From Caenorhabditis remanei (taxonomy: Eukaryota > Nematoda > Chromadorea > Rhabditida > Rhabditidae): a DNA stretch of 64,000 nucleotides. This document shows, in pieces, positions 35,252 through 47,669 of this stretch. The notes under the pieces are model-generated. The model was given only the letters and a program-made list of their open reading frames with translations. It did no database searches and was not told the DNA's origin. The position numbers and the translations under genes were made by a program. Position 1 is the first letter of the stretch, and each line of letters begins with the position of its first letter. The stretch lies in contig NC_071330.1 of NCBI RefSeq assembly GCF_010183535.1, positions 8,537,717 to 8,601,716 of the forward strand. The letters are read 5' to 3'.

Positions 35252-37435
35252 TCATTCAGAAGAGGTTGAACAATGTTTTAGATCAGTGAATACTTCTGTG
35301 AAAAATGTTGATGAAGAATTGAGAAGAAGCATTTTACGACTGTGAGAGGTTACCATGGCTACACAACGATTCCAGAAAGTGTTACGATCCTGAAATGAAA
35401 TGGTTTGGAGTAAGAATGGTTACGATAAGTATAGTTTACTCGTTACGTTTTGAGTTATTCCAATGTATTTTGGAGTATTAATCTACTTAACTATTCATAG
35501 TTTTTAAGTTTAAGGAATAATTTGATTTGTCTATGATGGGATGACCAGCTGGTTTAAGTCGTCTGAAGAGGGCCATCAAATTTTTATTTGTGCAGAAATA
35601 TGTAGTCGACCAATTCTTTATTGATCTACACAGATTTAATCGAATTCAGATCAGTTCGAGACTAGTGAACAACGATAAGTCAAATGTTTGATATTAGTAC
35701 AAAATTCCGAATCCAGGACAGAATTTGAAGTCACTTGTAGTTTATCTTCTGATTACTCATTTAACCCATTCTCTTTTTTTTTTAATTAAATGACCATTTG
35801 AACTTACATTTCCAATCAAAAACGGTTTCAACGGATAGGAAATCTCATTACCCATATACGAGTAGGAAACATACAAACAGCTCAGAATCCACGCGTGTAA
35901 CTCTTCCAATGTATGAATTAAATGACGTTCATCTATAATTTTTAATATCGATTTCTCATTTTGAACACCATTCAATTTACCTGGCAACACGTCACGGACC
36001 AGCAAAAAAATGAAGACTAAATTGGCAGGATTGATAAATGCAATATCTTGCCATCCTTGAAGAAGAAGCGATCGATCGACCGAACGAAGCCACGTCACCA
36101 AATGGGCGGGGTCGAAGTCGGACACATCGCAATTTTTGGAGATGAAAATGCCGAGACCACGAAGTAATTCAGAAGTAGACGCCTGGATTATAGTCTTCTT
36201 TGTGCCTCTTTTCTAGAATGTTCTTGTTATAAAGAACTAGAGAAAACAAGGTTTAAACTCACTTCTGATATCACATTCTCTTGTTGATCTCCTGGAGAAA
36301 TGTCATCATTTACACTGTCATCTCGGAGGGAACGGGGTCTGAAAATAGAAAGATTGATTATTATTTATTCAAGAGAGACGTCTCACATTAATTCATTCAT
36401 TTATGATCTCTTTGAAAAACTGATTGAATCATTTAGAAAGATGAAAAGAAAAAGAGAGTTGATTGCTACGTTAACAAAAAAAGCTGAGATCAATAAACTC
36501 CGAGACATTTCTTGTCTACTTCTATCTAATTACATGTTATAATCAAGCTCCTAAGTATTTTCAAATACTTTGGTATATTTCAAATGTTTAAATACCTTGG
36601 CACATGTTTGGGAGAACTGATGACACTGAGTTCATTGGCTGTCAGGTTGTTATTCACCAAATCTTGTCGAGTGTTTATTTGAAGTCCTCTTCGAAATTCT
36701 TCTCGTAGACTGTAGTAATTGGGAATGATTGTAGTTGTATCGGCTGGTCGAGGAACTCTGAAAAATGAATTTTAGTTTGAATTCAATGCTCATTTTGAAA
36801 ATAATTATCTTCTAATTAGTTTCAATATTATAGAAAATATGCCAAAAAGTAACTGAAAACCAAAATTTTAAAATATTAAAATTTTCAGATTAATGTTCTG
36901 CTTTTATACGACTTCAAAGAATCCAATCACGTAGCTTTGCTCGAAATTTCTCAACTTTCTTAGAAACAAAGTGACGAAGACAGAATTTCCTATGACTAAT
37001 ATCAAATTGCTACAAACTAACGTTTTATAATTTTGATTCCGATCCAATGATATTGATAGTTTCCCGTATTGACTGGACGTTGATGTACTGACATTTCGAG
37101 TGAAAGAAACAAGACTGTCACTGGATTTTGATGACGTCGCTTCTGAATTTTCAAGTTGAAGGAAACTAATTTGAACTCTTCAAAATACCTGAAGATGATC
37201 CAGATTTAGGTAAAGATCTTCTACTCATAACCGGCTGAATATTCCTTTTACTCCAATTCCATCCCTGCATTAAAACACTTTCCTTTGCTGATGATGAATT
37301 TCTTGAAGAGGTATTTGAGTCTCTTTGTGGTGCAAAAGTGGGTCCTCCATCTCCGGGTGAAAAGAGATGATTGCACACCGACGTCGTCTGTGTGCGATGG
37401 TGATGTGGCAATGGTGACGTCAAGTTTGCACCCAT
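35252..37435 (-). CDS. cdka-1: CDK5 activator (p35/p39 type)
   Basis: Regulatory partner of cyclin-dependent kinase 5, acting at neuronal membranes and synapses in this family. Exons 37435-37189, 37142-37022, 36757-36596, 36338-36263, 36182-35808, 35389-35252; 372 aa with matching phases throughout. The cyclin-like activator domain is in the last two exons: [57 protein letters not shown], then [20 protein letters not shown]. The protein starts MGANLTS, with Gly2 and Thr6 fitting the N-myristoylation pattern also used by vertebrate p35. The middle is Ser/Pro-rich and low in conservation. The 5' half was assembled from small exons whose only support is splice signals and phase. Confidence 0.9.
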
Positions 37436-39590
37436 TGTTTTTATTGTGATTCTGAATAAAGTTAGGATATTTGTGAAAGTTATTCTCTGAGAGGAAGGAA
37501 TCAAAACTATATCAACCACGTTGCCTCGGGCTTAATAAATTTCCCTTTTTCATAACTCCGACATTCAGAACTACTGAAAAACGTCTGTAAGATTTAGTAC
37601 TGCGCCTCGGGCCAATACGTATACAAATTTAGTTCTCACGGAGGTTCAACTCACTTTACTCAAACATGGAACTGGTCGTTTATGAGTTGTTTGATACCTG
37701 GAATCAAGAGAAAATTTAACATTGGAAGTAGTTGAATCGTCTTTCAAAAATGAAAAATGAACAGATGCTTTCTTAAGAGAACTTCTCATGAGTATATCCG
37801 TATATCCCATTCAATATGTTATGAAGAGAATCAAATAGTGACAAATAAAAAGAAAAGAGATAGGAAAGAGAAGAAAAAGTTAATTGTTTTTAGGAACTCG
37901 CTCCGTTGCACACTTTTGGGGAAAACAGTGAATGGACTACCATGATGACGTCATCAAGGGTTTCGCAATGCTTTCAGAATGTTCCTTTTTTGTGGCAGCT
38001 TAGAATTTAGTGTTTTATTTTGGATTCAATTTCCAATTAGGTTGAATCACATGGGACAAGAAGATGATGTAAGAAAGAAAAAGAGTACGGTATCATGGAA
38101 AAAGTAAGATTTTTTAAAGTGTTTTGAACAAAGTAGAGAAAAAAATTACAGGTCACAATATTCCTGACGAGATATTTAAATAATAAGAGGTTGTGGTAGA
38201 ATAGCTACAGTATGACCTGTGGTCAGCATCTCATCAGAAACTTAAAATCTAAAACAATACATTAGAGAACCCACTTATTTTTTTTGAGTCCATTATATCT
38301 CTAATTATTTACTCTTGAAAAATCGACTAGAACGAGATAAGATATCCTTTTAAAAGATATTGTTTCAAGAAACCGAACGATGACACATAGAAGCAAGCGA
38401 ACGCTTCAATTGCGCACGGTTTCTGGGTTAACGTACCTACCGTAACCCGACCGTAGCCCGGCCGTACAATTTTCCATTGTTTTGAGTATTTCATCAACAC
38501 TATAGTCAATCCCTAGTTTGAACTAACTTATTATTGATCACGTTTTCAAACTTTGGGTTTCTATAGCTACAGTAGTCCTTTAATTATTTTCGATCAAAAA
38601 AATAGTAACGAAGCGCTCGTAGAATGCTCCAAATGTCACATTTCCTACAAAATAAGTTACACAGAACCAGACTGTTCAGAGTAATAAAAATATCGAATTG
38701 AATGGCTGATAGCCCTCCGTTTTATGTAAATCCTTTCCTTTTCAAAAATCGTGCTTCTGTAACCGAAAGATTAGTAGGAGGTCTTCGGGCTGGACTGGAA
38801 AATTATTCCTATTCAGATATCTTACTGTTTGTCAAAAACTTCGTCTTATCAGTATCTTAACGTTGTATTCATGAGAATAGAGGAAAAAAAAGGCCAGAGT
38901 TTTCATAAAATTGGAACCAGAACCAAGAAGTTAAAAATTGTTTTGAAAAAAGTTAGGAAAACTACAAAAGAGAAAACTGGAAAGCGGATATATGTGTATT
39001 GAAGAAGATTGGACGTAAGAGGAAGAAAAAGAGAAAGAAGAAGAGCTGAAGGGAAACAACGCGTCGTCGTCTCTTCTTTTGCCTTTTTCTGCTCCTCCGC
39101 TCCATCAGCATCGTCGTCGAGCCCATCGACATTTCTATGGTAGAAGAAGAAAAAGAAAAAGAAAGAAGGCGAGAGCTCCTTCTTTTTCATGAGACTTCAC
39201 TCTCTTCCTCTCTTATCGTCGTTGCTCATCGGGCAAAAAGTATGAGACGCAGAATATTTTGGACGTTGGGGACGACGACTTCAAATCGATTCGTTTGTGC
39301 CGCCTGACTCTCTCGCTCTTTTTCCTTTTCGAGAAGCGGCGAGAAACGAGAATAAAAGAGAAATGTGTGGAGGCGGGGGCGAGAGCAACAACTATAGCAT
39401 TGCTCTGCACGGCTCCGAGAAAAACGGAGAACCGATAGTCCTAAAATGAAATAGAACAGATGAAGAAAGCGGAAGATGAAATGTTCAGATGACGTTTGAC
39501 GTCTCTTTTGATAGATGCACTTAATGATTGTTAGATTTTTTAAGTTTTTTTAAAATCAAACAACATGATTTATTCATTCATTCCAAACGA
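37436..39590. other. 2.2-kb gene-free upstream region of cdka-1
   Basis: No supportable gene on either strand. Contains purine-rich runs near 38880-39190 and a GC-richer segment near 39040-39420. Probable cdka-1 promoter by position. Confidence 0.5.
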
Positions 39591-39599
39591 GACACCACT

Positions 39600-40250
39600 T
39601 GGTTTATTTATTTCTGGCACTTCTGACATCAGGATACCAAGTAAAATAAACAAATCCAGAGTACGAGAGGTTACCAAAAATAAAAACAGAGCATTTATTC
39701 GGTATCTGAAAGAACGACCTGATATCGCATTTTTTGTTACTTACTTCTGCACCAGATTCAAGAACTGGTCTTATAAAGGTTTTATAGAGAAAAGTAATAA
39801 TTATTGAGTCAGTACTACATTGATCAGAAAAGTTTTGAGAGACTAGAAATTTAGTGGAGCATGATGCAGTTGACATTCTGGGGCGAAAACCATGCTGCTC
39901 GTCGCTCCAAAAGTTGATTGTGTCCAGATGCGTTATAATCTGTTTCAATAAAAATTTCTCATAGATTTGGCAAATTTGAGAAGTAATTGAAATAAGTCTG
40001 AAATAAGGAAGTTGAGACGGCTTAGCGGTGGTATTGAGTGGAAGGATGTAGGAATGTTTCCATCCGGTGAAACAGCGTCCGGTGAAATAGTTAAGTTACA
40101 TATTTGCGCTAGGAGACTGGAAATACTTGGATTTATCTTTTTCATAGAGTATGTGGGACGCCATCAGAATCTATGGACGAAAAGTTGTTACTTTTTATCA
40201 TGAATTTGAATAGATCGTCATCAATCTGCAGGTTGACTGGATTTCAAGTT
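39600..40250 (-). pseudogene. CR1-like non-LTR retrotransposon reverse-transcriptase relic
   Basis: Read on the minus strand with frameshifts and stops, pieces of a LINE reverse transcriptase appear in the right order: SDGVPHTLYEK (about 40175), LLAQICNLTIS (about 40110), FRLISITSQICQIYEKFL (about 40000-39940), DEQHGFRPRMSTASC (about 39895), then FLYKTFIRPVLESGAEV (about 39770). The catalytic (F/Y)ADD segment is missing: the sequence jumps from the post-HGF helix to the thumb-like region, indicating an internal deletion. The order and motifs are those of the CR1/Jockey group. Long decayed and not functional. Confidence 0.75.
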
Positions 40251-40658
40251 GTCGGGGAAGCTGAGCGCACGAACAAAAGTAATCCAATATTTGCGTAATT
40301 TAATTATCTCTGGTTGAATCCTTTCTGTTCGATTCTTAAAAAAGAGTTCATTGTTGGAATCTTCTAAAAACTGATATGCAGGTCCATCTTTTATTCAGAT
40401 AGTAAACATATAGTTTATTCCATTCTATCTGTGAAAGTAAATAAAAACCTCAATGAAAATTTCAGAAACCGAATGAATTTCTGATGTGTTTTTCACGGAA
40501 CGCTGAAATAATGTGATTTATCGAGAAGCAAGAAAACAGGAAAATAAATATTCCAGTACCAACTCTTTTGGCCTTTGAAGTTTTGACCTTTTGGGAAGTT
40601 TATAATAATTTATTGTAATAAGTTAAACAATAATAAATTAAAACAATGAAAACAAGAA

Positions 40659-42662
40659 TCACATCTTTCTGTAAGTATCCATATTCGTCAGTTCAGCAAT
40701 CTTTCTTTCAACTTCTGGATCTCGTGAAGTAACAGTTTCAGCAGCAGAAGCACCATTTGCAATAGGATCTTTCATTTTCATACTGTACCAATCTCCGTAA
40801 TCCTCATCTCCATTACCATTGTTTCCATTATTGTTGCCATTATTTCCATAGTTTCCGTTGTTGTCATTTCCATTCCAATTATCATTTCCTCCATTATTTC
40901 CACCACCTCCGTTGTTATTCGATTCCCAATTTCCATTATTGTTCCCATCATTTCCATTATTGTTACTGCTTCCCCATCCTCCGCCTCCTCCGTTATTCCA
41001 GTTGCTGTTTCCATAGTTTCCTCCATTATTTGACGATCCCCATCCATCATTATTATTGTTGCTTCCATATCCATTATTCTTATTGTATCCTCCGAACTTC
41101 TCGTTATCATTATCTTGATTCCCATTCCATTTGTTGCTTCCATAGTTTCCTCCTGATCCTCCATTGTCATTATCTTCATTATTGCTTCCCCAATTGTCGT
41201 TTCCTCCTCCTCCATTTCCACCGTTATTCCAAGATCCTCCACTATTCGAATTTCCATTATTTCCATTGCTTCCCCAGTTATCATTATCACCATTCCCACT
41301 TCCACCAGATGATCCTCCATTCCAATTATTGCTCAAATTATCTCCATCATTGTTGTTGTTACTTCCCCATTCATCTCCTCCATTTCCTCGATTTCTTCCA
41401 TAATTATTTCCGCTTCCCGATGGTTTCCATGATCCTTCATTTCCATAATTCGAGTCTCCATCTCCTCCTTGTCCACCCCAATTCTCATTATTTCCATTTC
41501 CTCCAGATCCTTGCCACGAATTGCCGTTATTTTTTGAATTTTCATTATCGTTATCATTGGTTCCCCACGAGTTTCCATGATTGTTGTTGCTATTTTTATT
41601 GTTTCTGTTTCCATTATTATTGCTGTTGTAATTGTTCCATCCATCATCATTGTCACCTGAAATTAATGAAAATGAATTGTTTCAGATCTTTCCTTTATTT
41701 GAAGAAAGATAATACTCTAACACTCTGTATCTTACCATTTCCCCATCCACCAGCTCCTCCTGATCCTGATCCATTCGATCCACTGTATCCACCATTAGAA
41801 TTTGACCCAGAATTCCAGTTGTCTTGATTGTTATATTCATCTCCATCGTTTCTATTTCCATATTTATTCATTCTATTGTTTTTATTGGAATTCGAATTGA
41901 AGTTATTGCTTCCATTATTCCAATCGTCATTCTCTCGATCATTATTTCTCGAAGACCCCCTCCATCCGGATCCTGTTCCGGCTCGATTCGCCGATGATTG
42001 CCCTTTCGCTGTGTCCACACTTCCTGTAAATTATTTTATTCTCCTTCAAAGAAAGGGAAAAATCATACCATAACTTCCGAATGTCCTCTTTCCAGTTCTT
42101 GTCATTCCTCCCATTCGATCACCAGGAATCGAACTCTGAGATTCAGGAAGTCCTTGATATCCACTGAAATAAAGTATTCATTTATCTGAGAGACAGTAGG
42201 AAAAAACAACATACGACGAATACGGATTTCCGGTAGAAGATCCTCTTCTGGAAAACGTGGCTCCAGTATTTGAAGTTGTTTTTTCGAATGCTCCAAGTCC
42301 AAACTTCTTTTTGTTTTTTGATCTTATAGTGGAAATGGCTGGGAATGCAGCAACAACAATTGCTCCCTGATCACGGGCAACTACTTTCGAAAGATCAACA
42401 AGTGGAGTGGTATCTGCAAACGAAAGTTTGTACTAGTTAATCAACTCAATGCCATCAAACTACTGAAAAAATTTAAAATAGAAAAGATTCTAGTGTCATC
42501 TTCATAAAACATACAGTGCGGTAAGTACGAGAGTTTGAAAATTAAAAGTTTGAAACTCAAAGATCTCTCAAAAAACTTACCATTTTTGATAGTAGCCGAC
42601 TCAGTAAAGTTCGATTCGCAGAGTACGGAAGCGATAAGAAAAGTGAAATATCTTATGTTCAT
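40659..42662 (-). CDS. secreted Asn/Gly-rich low-complexity protein
   Basis: Exons 42662-42581, 42413-42215, 42163-42069, 42023-41736, 41656-40659; 553 aa, phases consistent. Starts MNIRYFTFLIASVLCESNF, a probable signal peptide. Residues 28-125 form an ordinary segment (DLSKVVARDQGAIVVAAFPAIS; GYQGLPESQSSIPGDRMGG). From about residue 145 to 505 the chain is almost entirely Asn, Gly, Ser and Trp with Asp, in loose repeats such as NNNGNDNWG and GGSWNNGGNGG. The last 45 residues are normal (DPEVERKIAELTNMDTYRKM). Composition resembles prion-like or extracellular-matrix low-complexity proteins; no family was recognised and no function is proposed. The opposite strand is open too because of base composition, which is an artefact. 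Confidence 0.75.
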
Positions 42663-42838
42663 ATTAAAATGTGATCATGGTGTCTTGTTTGAATTACACA
42701 CATTATATAGCCATGCCAACAAATCGGCCGGATCTCTTCCGGATTGATTTGTTTGTGTTTCGATTTGACAGGAATACCGGAGACTATGAAGGTTCAATGA
42801 ACATAAAAATGGTTATGGAAAAGAAAGGGATCAAGAAT

Positions 42839-43600
42839 TTATTGGGATTCAAAGCATGCTTTCATTGCAGTTATATATTGTAAACAATGAAGTTTTGATC
42901 CATCAAAATGAGTTTTCTCGTCAGACGATAAACATAGATTCAGGCAGCTCTCGGGAACCATTTTCTGAAATCAAAGGCAGATGTATGACTAGACATTCTG
43001 AAAATACAGTATCAGACACGTTTAAAATGTCAAAATTCAGAATCAACAAATTTAATAACCACATCACATATTCGCATTCTCATAACCTACCATTTGGCAA
43101 CATTCTCGGTGATCGTAATTCTGTGAAGCGCAATAATTAATAATTTCTAGAGAAGAAACTGGGCATCTGTATGGTTCAGAAAGTAATCGGAACACGGAAG
43201 ACTCGTTATAATTACTCATTGAACAGAATTCCATACATCGTTCCGGTAGGAGTTTATCCGAACAACACTGATTCATTCTCAGAGATCTTTCGGAAACCTG
43301 AATAAATTGAAATTTTTTGTGACATGTCTGTTCACTAACATCGCTCTGTAACTGTCTCGTTTTACTCCCGAATGCTCTTCCTCCAACACATCTATTCAAT
43401 CGACAAATATACCCTCGTTGGCAACTATTTCTCGTCAAGCATTCGGTATGAATGACTGGTGGTGGAAGGTTTAGAGAAGATAGACTCGGAGGACACTAGA
43501 AAAAGATACTGTAGAAAGTGACATGAATCAACTGACTTACTCCAAACACTAGTTCAAAAATTAAATTACAAAAGATGGAAAGAATAAAAATTATGTTCAT
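42839..43600 (-). CDS. small secreted cysteine-rich DB-module protein
   Basis: Exons 43600-43541, 43495-43340, 43297-43091, 42964-42839, each divisible by three; 182 aa. Signal peptide MNIIFILSIFCNLIFELVFG. The first cysteine group (CPPSL ... CLTRNSCQRGYICRLNRCVGG) is followed by the nematode DB module: NQCCSDKLLPERCMEFC, RCPVSS, YCASQNYDHRECCQM, and after the last intron VPESCLNLC ... CLQYITAMKACF. The paired Cys-Cys and VPxxCLxLC pattern is typical of the module. DB proteins are extracellular and of unknown molecular role. The intron at 43339-43298 is 42 nt. The gene lies just upstream of the Asn/Gly-rich gene on the same strand, with 177 bp between, so co-transcription is possible. Confidence 0.75.
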
Positions 43601-45675
43601 TTCTTATACAAAATAGAGAAGAATACAATGAATACACAGTATTCTGAACAAACAATTTATGAAGGGAAAACGGGGACACAAACAAATGAACAATATATTA
43701 GAAAACTAGAACATATCCATAAGAATCGAGTAACGGATGTAGAGAAAAAGCTGAACCTTACAGTAGTTACGAAATAATAATTCGTCATACCGGAAATAGG
43801 AAACACGATGCTCTTTGGAGAGAAGACACAATATGACACATATGTTTCTGAACTCAGAGTTTTCATACTTTTATGACTTTGAGAAATTTGAGATTTATGA
43901 CCTGGAAAGTTGACACAATTATTTCTTTAAGCTTGATGTTTATCAATTTGTAACTGATTAGTTGTTTATTCGGTTAACTTTATATGTTTCTGACCACGTA
44001 AACCACACAACTTGTCAGGGTGAAAACGGGAAACGCTTATATTCCTAAAATTTAAACTCAACTGGAACTCTGATGTGCGTTTTTTAGGAAGCTTCGTCCC
44101 ATTACTCAAAGTCTCAGGACTTTAGAGCAGAATCAAAAGAAACAATTTTTCCATACACTGATGTCATATCCAGACAATGCTAGAGTCTTTTATTCAATAA
44201 AGTTGTTCTAAAATAATAACTATCTGAAAATCTTAAATTCTTCCACATTCAATTTCTGATAGTCTCTCAGCTTTTGAATCGTATCTTATTTCGGATCTCA
44301 GCTCAGATTGCTTGTCATTTCATATCCGTTTCGATCATTCATTAGTCCTGAAATCATTGGGGGAAACCCGCCAATCATACTGTACATTGTAGCCATTTTT
44401 AATGTTCTAATGATAACCTGTAAACGTGATAAACTTGATAAATTCCTTCGTTCTTCGTTTAGAGCGCAATTGCATCAATTCTTGCACATGAGGGGGTTTC
44501 CCCGCATAGCGCCATGTGATTTTCAGTGGTCATGGTGGAGACCGAATGTCTATGCTTCTCATGTTCCCTCACTCTCTCTATTCTATTGATTTTCGTATTG
44601 CTGCCTAGAGTCCGTTTGTCGGTCTCCTCTCTCACCTCTTTTCGTGTCTCGGTATCAATGTTTGTTTCGATGCGACGAAGGAGGGACGTCCGACGACGCG
44701 ACGACGAAGATGAACCGAAACTTGGTGTCACATTTTTATTTCCCGACGGCCGTTTTTTCCTGCTAGCACGTGGTCTTGAGACGAAAACTTTTATCGGTTA
44801 AAATACAATAAAATCACAGTTCTGTGTCTCCACTCTTTTCTTTTAACCTTCTTCTATTTGTTTTCAGGAGTAGTAGTTTTTTCACTGCGTCGGTGAAGTT
44901 TAGGATATATTGTCGAAATAAAAAAAGTGATACCCGGTGTTTGCGGACTTAGTGGAAAAATTATTAAAATTAGCATTAAGTCCGCAAACACCGGGTATCA
45001 CTTTTTTTATTTCGACAATAGCAATTTAAAAAATGAAATTTTTAAAATTTCCAGCTTCTGCTCAAAAGCGCAGAACATGATGATGTCACACTGTGATTCT
45101 CGATTTCATTTCGTAATCGTTTCGAGCGAGTATTTTTCGTTGTTTCTCAATTCTTTAATGAGCGCAGATAGTTTTATTATTGCGGAAAATTAGTAGGAAT
45201 CAATCCTAACAAAAAATTGTACATTTCTTTGCATGCTGGAACATATATTGCCCTAACAAGAAAACATTCATAAGTGCGTGCAAGAATGAGATATGTCTAG
45301 ACATTGAAAAACGTATGAAATCAATTATCTTTCAGATGTATTCGAAAATTACCCCTGGTTTGCCTGGAAGTTCATTTGGTTTCCCACCCTGAACACAGAT
45401 CGAACCGTAAACTATTTTCCTTAAAAACGAATCATTTTATCTTTTGATCACGTGATACGTGTTCCATTCGTTGGTCTTTTCAACTCGAAGAACAGGTAGT
45501 AGCGATTCCATTTTGATGATAACCTTCCTAGTCTTTCGATATCATTTTTCGTTCAAATATTCTCTCAATTGTTCCTCTTTTCATTTCCCCTACACATGTT
45601 TCTTTTTCTAATCGTTCAAACATCACATTCTACCTTCGATATGATCGTTTTTATGACCTTTAATTTTTCAGAAAA
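43601..45675. other. 2.1-kb upstream region of ppm-2
   Basis: No supportable gene. Contains the TA-flanked palindrome at 44908-45020. A run of Arg-codon-rich frames near 44640-44720 has no family resemblance. TTTTTCAG ends 5 bp before the ppm-2 ATG. Confidence 0.5.
44908..45020. mobile_element. 109-bp palindromic MITE flanked by TA
   Basis: Arms of about 43 bp (TTGTCGAAATAAAAAAAGTG ... on the left, its reverse complement on the right, ending CGACAA at 45018) enclose about 25 bp. Both arms carry ACCCGGTGTTTGCGGACTTA or its complement. TA at each border fits a Tc1/mariner-type target. No coding capacity. Confidence 0.75.
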
Positions 45676-47669
45676 ATGGGACAAACACTCAGTGAGCCAG
45701 TAACCAAAAAAGAGTCGGCGTCGTGCGCCAACGAGAATTATTTAGTTGGGAGCAGTTGTATGCAAGGATGGAGAGTTGGTAAGGAGGTTCATTCCGAGCA
45801 TTTTGCAATAAAAATCTCATTTTAGAAGAGCTTCATTAGTTTTTAATAAGCTTCGTTTTGAAAAGAAAATTATGAAGGTTTCGTGCACTTAGTTTTAATG
45901 AGAAATCGAAAAAAGGTTGTGATTCATTAAATCAGTAGTAATTGAGAGAATAGTAATAGTTGGGAAAGTGTTCTTTGAAATTGTGAGCGCAAGTAGACCG
46001 GACCTTTGGAGAATACGATGAAATTTCAGATATATGAGGGAGCACCTCACTGAGATACTGAATAAGAATCGTAAACAGATGTCATTCAATATGCATAATT
46101 ACAGATATGGAAGATGCTCATACTCATCTTCTTTCGCTCCCTGATGATCCAAAGTGTGCATTTTTCGCTGTTTACGATGGTCACGGTGGATCAAAAGTTT
46201 CACAGTACTCAGGAATCAACCTCCACAAAAAAGTTGTAGCTCGTAAGGAATTCTCTGAAGGAAATCTTAAAGAGGCCATCGAGAGAGGATTCTTGGATTT
46301 GGATCAACAAATGAGAGTTGATGAAGAGACAAAGGACGATGTCAGCGGAACGACAGCAGTTGTCGTGTTGATAAAAGAGGGAGATGTTTATTGTGGTAGG
46401 TTTTTAAAATGACATTTTTACACTTTGACCTTGAAACGTCATTAGATCTTTGGAAAAAAATTGAAGAATTGATAAAAGAGAATGAGAAAGTGAAGGGTAA
46501 TTCACTAAATAACATTCCAAAAAAGTTTGTAAGCAAGAATCATTCGAAATAAAGTCGTTTTTATATTTTATACAATTCCAATTTATTCAAGAATTTCAAT
46601 ATTAGATTGTAATTCATTTTGTCTAATTTCCAGGCAATGCTGGAGATTCTCGTGCCGTTTCGTCAGTTGTCGGAGAAGCTCGCGCGTTATCCTACGATCA
46701 TAAGCCTTCTCATGAGACCGAGGCTCGTCGTATTATTGCTGCAGGCGGATGGGTTGAATTCAATCGTGTAAATGGTAATTTGGCTCTTTCTCGAGCTCTC
46801 GGAGATTTTGCATTCAAAACTTGTGAATCGAAGCCCGCAGAGGAGCAGATCGTAACCGGTTAGTTTATTTATACAAAGAATTGAAAGCGTTAATCGACTA
46901 ACTTTTTCAGCGTACCCCGATGTGATTACTGACAAATTGACTTCGGACCACGAGTTCATTGTTTTGGCTTGTGACGGTATTTGGGATGTGATGACAAATC
47001 AAGAAGTCGTTGATTTTGTTCGCGAAAAACTAGCTGAAAAAAGAGATCCACAATCAGTAAGCATTCGAACAAAAACTCTCGGTTTAGTATTCGAATAATT
47101 GCAGATCTGCGAAGAACTTCTCACACGATGCTTGGCCCCAGATTGTCAAATGGGTGGATTAGGATGTGATAACATGACAGTAAGTGATCAAGAAAAAGTA
47201 TAAGATTTGTGAACTTAGAAATCAATGTATATGTTTACATATATTCAGGTTGTGATTGTCGGACTTCTTCATGGACAATCGCCAGATAACCTCTTCGCCA
47301 AGTGTGCTCGACCAGCTGTTTTCACGGGTGTTGTAAGTTTTAATTTTCCTTCTTAAAAATTGTTAAAGTAGTTTTTTAATTAGTAAGTTGTAAAACTTTT
47401 AGAATAGTCAATCTAAATACTAACCAAAAGTGTGTCTGTAAATCAGAAAAACGACGAACAAAACGAAGTGTTTCTTTTTGAAGAATAGCGAGGACGGAGG
47501 GCACATTCAGCAAGATATTTCGCGTGTGATAAACAACTTTGATGGAGGTTTTAGTTGAATAATCGAGGAATTTCTTTGTAAACCCAATTATATTATTTCA
47601 GAGCAACGGGTATTGACACAAGAAGATGACGATGACAATGAACCAGCGCCGGCTAATTTCCAAGTCTAA
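45676..47669 (+). CDS. ppm-2: PP2C-type serine/threonine phosphatase
   Basis: Metal-dependent protein phosphatase. Exons 45676-45778, 46105-46395, 46634-46858, 46911-47056, 47105-47179, 47249-47332, 47484-47547, 47602-47669; 351 aa. Metal- and phosphate-binding motifs are all present: DMEDAHTHL, FAVYDGHGGSKVS, DVSGTTAVVVLI, GNAGDSRAVSS, NLALSRALGDFAFK, FIVLACDGIWDVMTNQEVV and GCDNMTVVIV. The start MGQTLSEP has Gly2 and fits N-myristoylation, as known for PPM1A/B-type enzymes. In C. elegans PPM-2 restrains the DLK-1 MAP-kinase pathway in neurons (family knowledge). The last two exons encode an acidic tail (EDDDDNEPAPANFQV) outside the catalytic core. Confidence 0.92.

Noticed and set aside
36300..36542. 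80-codon plus-strand frame overlapping cdka-1
   Set aside because: Overlaps a supported minus-strand cdka-1 exon and has no family resemblance.
41030..41827. 265-codon plus-strand frame rich in His, Cys, Phe and Tyr
   Set aside because: It is the antisense of the Asn/Gly codon repeats in the minus-strand gene; openness follows from composition, and there is no splice or family support.
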